DNA of 47,895 bases from an uncultured Bacilli bacterium (GTDB lineage Bacteria; Bacillota_I; Bacilli_A; RF39; UBA660), in NCBI GenBank assembly GCA_944371955.1, contig CALVYB010000004.1, forward strand, positions 1-47,895, read 5' to 3'. How positions within the stretch are numbered: position 1 is the stretch's first letter; every line of letters begins with the position of its first letter. Below are positions 42,800-47,895 of this stretch, in pieces. The position numbers were made by a program, and so were the translations under genes. Below the pieces are notes generated by a model, which saw nothing but the letters and a program-made list of their open reading frames with translations, searched no databases and was not told the DNA's origin.

Positions 42800-43403
42800 T
42801 GGGTTTGATTACTACATATCGATTTGGCTCTTCGCCTTCACTTTCTGTATAAACCTTTTTATTGTTCGACAATGTATTATGAATAATTCTTCTTTGATAA
42901 GAGTTCATAGAATCCATTTTTGCTTCTATTTTGGTTGTAGCTACTTCTCTAGCAATTTTTTTTGCTAATCTCACTAGAGCTTGCTCATGTTTTTCTTTAT
43001 ATTGATTTACATCTATTAAAAATTTAAAACTCTCCCCTATTTCTTTTTTTACATACTGATTTACTACTATCGATAATGCTTGTAGATTTTTACCATTTTT
43101 TCCTATTAGCAAGGAATCATTATTTGAGTAAATTGTATAAGTTGGTACATCTGCGTTCATTTTCACTTCAATATTTATTGAAAATCCTAAATCTTTCAAT
43201 AATTTATTTAAATAATTTTTGATATCTCTCACAATTTCTCTTTTTTCTATTACTTCAATTTCTATTTTTTTACTTTTAAATAAACCACCCTTAGCAGTTT
43301 CTATTTCTTTTATAACCATATTTTCTTCTAATTCTTGTAATTCTATTTTTGCGTGTTCTATTGCTTCTACTTTAGTCTTACCTGTAAATCTATGCTTTTC
43401 CAT
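42786..43403 (-). CDS. jag: RNA-binding protein Jag/KhpB (Jag-N, KH, R3H)
   Basis: A cytoplasmic RNA-binding protein implicated with KhpA in cell-size and wall control in Firmicutes. Order: Jag-N domain (residues 1-50, KHRFTGKTKVEAIEHA), a KH domain with the GKNGKNLQALS loop, and an R3H domain with YQRRIIHN near the end. 205 residues. Its start overlaps the end of yidC by 14 bases, the same pairing as spoIIIJ-jag. Confidence 0.95.
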   Translation of the reverse strand: MEKHRFTGKTKVEAIEHAKIELQELEENMVIKEIETAKGGLFKSKKIEIEVIEKREIVRDIKNYLNKLLKDLGFSINIEVKMNADVPTYTIYSNNDSLLIGKNGKNLQALSIVVNQYVKKEIGESFKFLIDVNQYKEKHEQALVRLAKKIAREVATTKIEAKMDSMNSYQRRIIHNTLSNNKKVYTESEGEEPNRYVVIKPKEDA

Positions 43404-44322
43404 GTACTTCTTTACTCCTTTTTACCACTATATTTTGAGCTATTGTTAATAAGTTAGAAGTTACCCAATATATTCCTAAAGCTGATGGCATGAATAATGC
43501 AGTAATTATAATAATCATACTCATCATAATTGGCATCATCTTCATACTTGGATCAATATTAGTATTAGAAAGGTTCATTTTAAACGAATAAAATGTTGTT
43601 CCGGCAATTAGTAACATTAGAATAATATAAACAATGAATGTTGAAGAAGTTACACCAACCATTGGTGTTGTACCTAATTGCAATCCTAAAAATTTTCCTT
43701 CAAAAATAGCTGGGGTTCTTTGTACTGCTTCAAAGAAAGCAATAAATAATGGAAATTGTAACATTGCAAAAATACATCCAGACATTGGGCTAATATTATA
43801 TTTTTTATAAATCATCATCATTTCTTGACTTTGCTTCATCATAGATTCTTGATCTTGTTTACCTTTATATTTTTTTGTGATTTTCTCTATTTCTGGTTGG
43901 GCTTTTTTCATCATTTCTGATTGTAATGCAGTTTTTTTAGTTAATGGAAAGCTTATTAATCTAATAATTATACTAATAATAATTAATGAGATTGCATAAT
44001 TTCCAACAATTCTTCCTAACCATAAAAGAATAAATGCTAAAGGTTTTACAAAGATGCTAGTCCATAGTCCTTCGTATTTTCCAGATGTTATTTTGAATTC
44101 ATCACAAGTTGGTAATTTTTCTATTTTTATATTATTCTCTTTATATAATTTTCTGTTTTCTTTATCTGTAGGTTGACAAATTATATTTGCTGTTAAATTC
44201 TGCCCTGTTGTTTTATTTTGCACTGGTTTTTTATTTTCATCTACCAATGTTGTTGTACACCCTGTTGTTAATAATAGTAGTAATAATACAATTAGAATCT
44301 TAAATTTGTTTTTCTTTTTCAT
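43390..44322 (-). CDS. yidC: Membrane protein insertase YidC/SpoIIIJ
   Basis: Inserts proteins into the membrane alone or with SecYEG. A lipoprotein signal ends in LLTTGC (Cys22), as usual in Gram-positive YidC. Five or so membrane segments follow; the groove Arg is in IIIRLISFPLTKK. The basic C terminus is short, which is the YidC1/SpoIIIJ type. 310 residues. Overlaps rnpA by four bases (ATGA). Confidence 0.95.
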   Translation of the reverse strand: MKKKNKFKILIVLLLLLLTTGCTTTLVDENKKPVQNKTTGQNLTANIICQPTDKENRKLYKENNIKIEKLPTCDEFKITSGKYEGLWTSIFVKPLAFILLWLGRIVGNYAISLIIISIIIRLISFPLTKKTALQSEMMKKAQPEIEKITKKYKGKQDQESMMKQSQEMMMIYKKYNISPMSGCIFAMLQFPLFIAFFEAVQRTPAIFEGKFLGLQLGTTPMVGVTSSTFIVYIILMLLIAGTTFYSFKMNLSNTNIDPSMKMMPIMMSMIIIITALFMPSALGIYWVTSNLLTIAQNIVVKRSKEVHGKA

Positions 44323-44654
44323 TTTTTGTCCTTTCCTTCGATTAAAAGGGACTTTAAATTACTATTTAGTTCTTGATATTCTAAATACTTTCCCTTCTCT
44401 CTCAATATTATAATATAATCTTTATTTTTTATATATCCTTTTTCTAAATTATCGATAATGGAACGTATTTGTCTTTTTTTTCTATTTCTGTATACAGCAT
44501 TTCCTAGTTTTTTGCCTACTGATATTCCATATCTAGCATATGGCAAATCATTTGTTACAGAATAGATGATAAAGATATCATTTTTTCTTCGGTTTTTAGA
44601 TTTAATGATTCTATCAAAATCATATTTATGTTTTACTATAAATAACTTTTTCAC
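44319..44654 (-). CDS. rnpA: Ribonuclease P protein component
   Basis: Protein subunit of RNase P, which trims tRNA 5' ends together with rnpB RNA. The RNR motif appears as GNAVYRNRKKRQIRS with the preceding GISVGKKLGNA. 111 residues. The start codon is GTG, with AGAGGTG well placed. It lies between rpmH and yidC. Confidence 0.95.
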   Translation of the reverse strand: MKKLFIVKHKYDFDRIIKSKNRRKNDIFIIYSVTNDLPYARYGISVGKKLGNAVYRNRKKRQIRSIIDNLEKGYIKNKDYIIILREKGKYLEYQELNSNLKSLLIEGKDKK

Positions 44655-44673
44655 TTTATCACCTCTTTATAAG

Positions 44674-44699
44674 TAAAAAACCACTGTTTAAGCAGCGGT
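44674..44699 (-). terminator. Terminator or attenuator between rpmH and rnpA
   Basis: ACCACTG (44680-44686) pairs with CAGCGGT (44693-44699) with a G-U pair, and on the minus strand a run of T follows. It probably lowers rnpA-yidC-jag expression relative to rpmH. Confidence 0.8.
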
Positions 44700-44702
44700 A
44701 AA

Positions 44703-44825
44703 TTATTTACAAAGGCTTTTACGTCCTTTGCGACGACGACGATTCAAAATGTTTGTTTTTTTACGTGCGAAAAATCCTAATCTTTTTGATTTTTTACGAT
44801 TGTTTGGTTGATATGTTCTTTTCAT
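44703..44825 (-). CDS. rpmH: Ribosomal protein bL34
   Basis: A very short, very basic large-subunit protein of 40 residues: starts MKRTYQPNNRKKSKRLGF, then an Arg-rich segment, and ends GRKSLCK. Bacterial L34 is about 44 residues, so this one is slightly short. A strong GGAGGTGGAG precedes the ATG. It is divergent from dnaA, the classic rpmH-oriC-dnaA arrangement. Confidence 0.97.
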   Translation of the reverse strand: MKRTYQPNNRKKSKRLGFFARKKTNILNRRRRKGRKSLCK

Positions 44826-44857
44826 CTTCTCTCCACCTCCAGACATAAATCTACATT

Positions 44858-44887
44858 ATTATAATAATAATCCACTTGTTTTGTCAA
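44858..44887 (-). promoter_or_regulatory. Promoter of rpmH
   Basis: TTGACA (44882-44887), an 18-base spacer and TATAAT (44858-44863) on the minus strand, both perfect consensus. It lies about 33 bases before the rpmH ATG. Confidence 0.85.
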
Positions 44888-45109
44888 TGATTACTTGCAA
44901 ATTTAGTTCTTTTTGTTTTTACACAATTTCCACAATGCTGTGAATTTAGTTTTTTGCACCTGTTACAAAAAATCTGTGGAAACTGTGGAAATTACATATT
45001 TTACCTTTTATTTCTAGGTTCTTTTATGTTAATTATTTTGTGGATAACTTGTGATTTCTTTTTTTTTTATTTTTTTTCTTTCTTTTTTGCACAAATTGAG
45101 CTAAACTAT

Positions 45110-45118
45110 TGGTATAAT
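45110..45118 (+). promoter_or_regulatory. Promoter of dnaA (extended -10)
   Basis: TGGTATAAT, a TATAAT with the TG extension, ends 25 bases before the dnaA ATG. The nearest -35 candidates are poorly spaced. The perfect DnaA box at 45039-45047 lies upstream and could allow autorepression. Confidence 0.65.
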
Positions 45119-45143
45119 TTTTACTTGTGGGGGAGATGGTTTA

Positions 45144-46535
45144 ATGAATGTGGATATTTTGTGGTCTAAATTTCTAACTGAAGTTAAAGACGATTTGACC
45201 TCTCTTTCTTTTGATACATGGTTTAAAGATACAACATTATATAAATTAGATAATGGAAAAGCCTATATTATAGTTCCTATGCCAATTCATAAAAAGCATT
45301 TAGCGGATAATTATTCTGAATTGATTTTAAATCACTTAAATAATATTACTGGAACTAATTTTGAACTTTTATTTTTATTAAAAGAAGAAATAGAGGAGGA
45401 AGAAGTAACACAAAAGACAGCAGAAGAAGAGGATTTTAATCAAAATCATAATGATTCTGTAGGGGTTCCTCATAATCCAGCTCAATCAAATTTAAAAAGT
45501 AAGTATACCTTCAATAACTTTATTGTTGGTAATAGTAATAAATTCGCTCACGCTGCAGCCTTATCTGTTGCGGAAAATCCTGGAAATATGTATAATCCTT
45601 TATTTATTTATGGAAATAGTGGATTGGGGAAAACGCATTTAATGCATGCTATTGGTAATTATATTATAGAAAATAGTAATAGAAGAGTGCTTTATGTTAC
45701 CTCTGATCAATTTATTCAGGATTTTATAGGCATTAATAAAAAAGATGAAAAAGGTACTAATTTTAATTATGTTGATTTTTTTAAGAATAAATATCGAAAT
45801 ATAGATGTACTGATTATTGATGATATTCAATTTTTAGGTGGAGCTACACAAACGCAACAAGAATTTTTTCACACTTTTAATAGTTTATATAACGATAGTA
45901 AACAAATTATCATATCTTCTGATAGGTCTCCAGATGATTTAAAATTATTAGAAGATCGGTTAAGAACTAGATTTTGTTGGGGGTTAACTGTTAATATCTT
46001 TCCTCCAGATTTTTCTCTGAGAACTGAAATTTTAAAGAAGAAAATTATTGCAGGTAATTTTGAAAAAGAGATTCCTGATGATGTAGTAGAGTATATAGCC
46101 TCTAATATAGGAACTGATGTTAGACAACTTGAAGGATCTATTACAAGATTGATAGCCTATTCTACTATTATGGGAGGTGTTGAGATTACTTTAGATTTAG
46201 CTATTGAAGCATTAAAAGATTTTATTAGTAAAGGAATGGGAGAAAAGAATGATATTCAAAGAATACAAAAAATTGTTTCTGAATATTTTCAAATTTCTGT
46301 TGAAGATATTCGTAGCAAAAAAAGAAGTTCCAATATTTCCTTTCCTAGACAAATCGCTATGTATCTTTGTAGAACTATGACTAATGAATCTTTTCCTAAA
46401 ATAGGAACAGAATTTGGTGGAAAAGACCATACTACCGTTATGCATTCTGTTGAAAAAATTGAAAAAGAGATAAAAGTCAATAGAGATTTGGCTAATATTA
46501 TTGAAAAGTTGAAAAAAGATATTGGAGTTGTGTAA
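45144..46535 (+). CDS. dnaA: Chromosomal replication initiator DnaA
   Basis: Binds DnaA boxes, forms a filament and opens oriC. Domain I (1-85) holds SFDTWFKDT. A linker follows, then the AAA+ domain with Walker A GNSGLGKTHLMHAIG, Walker B LIIDDIQFLGG, and the C-terminal DNA-binding domain IV with FGGKDHTTVMHSVEKI, the box-recognition signature. 463 residues. The start has a GGGGGAG site. It leads into dnaN and runs with replication. Confidence 0.98.
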   Translation: MNVDILWSKFLTEVKDDLTSLSFDTWFKDTTLYKLDNGKAYIIVPMPIHKKHLADNYSELILNHLNNITGTNFELLFLLKEEIEEEEVTQKTAEEEDFNQNHNDSVGVPHNPAQSNLKSKYTFNNFIVGNSNKFAHAAALSVAENPGNMYNPLFIYGNSGLGKTHLMHAIGNYIIENSNRRVLYVTSDQFIQDFIGINKKDEKGTNFNYVDFFKNKYRNIDVLIIDDIQFLGGATQTQQEFFHTFNSLYNDSKQIIISSDRSPDDLKLLEDRLRTRFCWGLTVNIFPPDFSLRTEILKKKIIAGNFEKEIPDDVVEYIASNIGTDVRQLEGSITRLIAYSTIMGGVEITLDLAIEALKDFISKGMGEKNDIQRIQKIVSEYFQISVEDIRSKKRSSNISFPRQIAMYLCRTMTNESFPKIGTEFGGKDHTTVMHSVEKIEKEIKVNRDLANIIEKLKKDIGVV

Positions 46536-46667
46536 AAAATGGGATAATTTTTTGTTTTTCCACAATTAAAAATATGATAAAATCATTATATAAGTTAATA
46601 AATTTTTACTTTTTCACTTTTTCCACAGTAATAATAATAAAAACAAAAAAAGAAAGAAGGAATATAT
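46536..46667. other. oriC: Origin of replication, downstream part (dnaA-dnaN gap)
   Basis: Two near-perfect boxes, TTTTCCACA at 46556-46564 and 46619-46627, flank a 54-base, almost wholly A/T stretch (46565-46618). This is the likely DNA-unwinding element. It also contains the dnaN ribosome site (GAAGG). Confidence 0.75.
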
Positions 46668-47795
46668 ATGAAATTAACAATCAAAAAAGAATTATTATTA
46701 AATGCGCTTAATAAAGTATCTAAAGCTATTTCTACAAAAAATCTTATTCCAGTATTAGCTGGTATTAAATTTGAATTGAAAAAGAAAAAATTAACTCTAA
46801 CAGCTAGTGATAATGATATTACTATTCAAACTACTATTGAATCTGCTAATGACGATGATTTTAAAATAGAACAAGAAGGTAGTATTATTATTCAAGGCAA
46901 GTATATACTTGATATTGTAAGAAAATTGCCTGATAAATATATTAATATAGAAGTTATTGATGAATTAAAAATAGTAATCTATACTGAAAATAGTGAATTT
47001 AATTTAAATGGTATTAATGAAAGTGAATATCCTAATATAGGTTTAGAAGAAAGTAAAAAGAAAGTGCTTATAAAAGCTTCTGTATTTAAAGATATAGTTA
47101 ATCAAACTGCTTTTGCAGCATCAAATGAAGAAAGTAAACCAGTTCTTACAGGAATTAATTTTAATATAGTAGGGGATATTTTAGAATGTAACTCTACTGA
47201 TTCATATCGATTGGCTAGAAAAATTGTAAAATTAAATACTATTAGTGAAGAAAATTATAATATTGTTATTCCTAGTCATAATATTTTAGAATTTTCTAGA
47301 ATTATAGATGATGAAGATAGTGATATTGAATTACATATTTTTAACAATAAAATTTTATTTAAAACTGGTAACTTAAAATTTGAATCTCGTTTAATTAATG
47401 GCACTTATCCTAATACTTCTAATTTATTACCGGATGATTCTTATTTAGTTGTTAGTACTAATTTAAATGCCTTCTACGACGTAATTGATCGTGTAAGTAT
47501 ATTAACTAGTGATAAGGAAAAAAATATCGTTACATTGGAAACTAATGGGGATATGTTGATATTAAAAAGTTCTTCTGTAGAAATTGGTAGAGTAGAAGAA
47601 AAGATGCCTATAACAAAAAATAATAGTGAAAATATAAAAATATCATTTAGTGCAAAATACATGATGGAGGCATTAAAAAGCTTTTCCACAGAAACTGTTG
47701 ATATTCATTTCGTAGGTGAGATAAAACCGATTTTAATAAAATCTAGTGAAGATGAAACTTTAACTCAATTAGTTTTACCAATTCGTACTTATTAA
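46668..47795 (+). CDS. dnaN: DNA polymerase III beta clamp
   Basis: The sliding clamp that tethers the replicase. Three domains of about 125 residues each, starting MKLTIKKELLLNALNKVSKA and closing with the C-terminal LVLPIRTY that contributes to the partner-binding cleft (usual family ending L-P-x-R). 375 residues, full length. It follows dnaA by 132 bases, across the AT-rich downstream half of oriC. Two terminators follow it. Confidence 0.98.
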   Translation: MKLTIKKELLLNALNKVSKAISTKNLIPVLAGIKFELKKKKLTLTASDNDITIQTTIESANDDDFKIEQEGSIIIQGKYILDIVRKLPDKYINIEVIDELKIVIYTENSEFNLNGINESEYPNIGLEESKKKVLIKASVFKDIVNQTAFAASNEESKPVLTGINFNIVGDILECNSTDSYRLARKIVKLNTISEENYNIVIPSHNILEFSRIIDDEDSDIELHIFNNKILFKTGNLKFESRLINGTYPNTSNLLPDDSYLVVSTNLNAFYDVIDRVSILTSDKEKNIVTLETNGDMLILKSSSVEIGRVEEKMPITKNNSENIKISFSAKYMMEALKSFSTETVDIHFVGEIKPILIKSSEDETLTQLVLPIRTY

Positions 47796-47797
47796 AA

Positions 47798-47826
47798 AAA
47801 TCTACAAAATTTGTAGATTTTTTACA
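47798..47826 (+). terminator. First terminator after dnaN
   Basis: AAATCTACAA (47798-47807) pairs with TTGTAGATTT (47811-47820), followed by TTTT. It lies directly behind the dnaN stop. Confidence 0.85.
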
Positions 47827-47868
47827 GACTGTTGACAAAGTAAATTTTGTTAATAGTCTTTTTATTTT
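47827..47868 (+). terminator. Second terminator after dnaN
   Basis: GACTGTTGACAAA (47827-47839) pairs with TTTGTTAATAGTC (47846-47858) with two G-U pairs, followed by TTTTTATTTT. A TATAAT at about 47882-47887 is a likely -10 for the next gene, whose start is beyond the window. Confidence 0.75.
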
Positions 47869-47895
47869 AAATAATTTGTTGTATAATTACTATGT

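Larger units (their letters stand above)
44826..45143. other. oriC: Origin of replication, upstream part (rpmH-dnaA gap)
   Basis: A perfect DnaA box TTATCCACA lies inverted at 45039-45047. Near-boxes are ATTTCCACA (44926-44934) and TGTGGAAAC and TGTGGAAAT in tandem (44975-44992). An AT-rich T-run follows at about 45058-45090. The rpmH promoter is at 44858-44887 and the dnaA extended -10 at 45113-45118. With boxes also behind dnaA, this resembles the two-part Bacillus origin. Confidence 0.85.

Overview
The window looks like the chromosomal replication-origin region of a low-GC, standard-code Gram-positive bacterium of class Bacilli. The ribosomal, cell-wall and sporulation genes (spoIIR, a spoIIQ-like gene, mbl) and the gene order resemble the left arm of the Bacillus origin. 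AT richness, short spacers and pared-down versions of some genes suggest an uncultured or host-associated lineage (Erysipelotrichia/RF39-like). That last placement is inference. UGA is used as a stop, so this is not a Mycoplasma-type code.

Right end (about 44.7-47.9 kb): rpmH reads left and dnaA-dnaN read right from an origin with DnaA boxes on both sides of dnaA. To the left the genes run away from the origin in blocks. These are rpmH-rnpA-yidC-jag (translation and membrane insertion); mnmE-mnmG-rsmG (tRNA and rRNA modification); noc-like, parA, parB (chromosome segregation and division control); mscS, DUF951 and an AbgT-type transporter; ychF and a divergent PgeF-like gene; rpsF-ssb-rpsR; then a DHH phosphoesterase, rplI, dnaB, a LysM-G5-M23 wall protein, walJ, rlmH and ung.

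Middle (about 11-23 kb): a head-on island on the plus strand (class A PBP, LemA-like, pta) interrupts the leftward genes. DUF1934-argS, rpoE, prfA-prmC-spoIIR-mntP and fba-murA follow, an order recalling the Bacillus rpmE-murAB-fbaA-rpoE-argS-ywiB and prfA-prmC-spoIIR-mntP neighbourhoods.

Left part (about 0-11 kb): an SGNH-fold protein without its catalytic Ser and His, an unrecognised lipoprotein, rpmE, rpiB-DUF1146, and a wall/shape/sporulation run (spoIIQ-like, mbl, a TagO/WecA-type enzyme). The first 4.6 kb is accessory: an orphan AgrC/AgrA-like two-component pair, fossils of two transposases, and an unrecognised coiled-coil protein.

Most of the window is conserved housekeeping DNA and I see no clear new multi-gene system. 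The points most worth a second look are the inactive-looking SGNH protein, the wall hydrolase in the place of walRKHI, the standalone GdpP-like DHH protein, the Noc-like protein with a long low-complexity linker, DnaA-box clusters away from oriC, and the transposase graveyard beside the Agr-like pair. No tRNA, rRNA or CRISPR array was seen.
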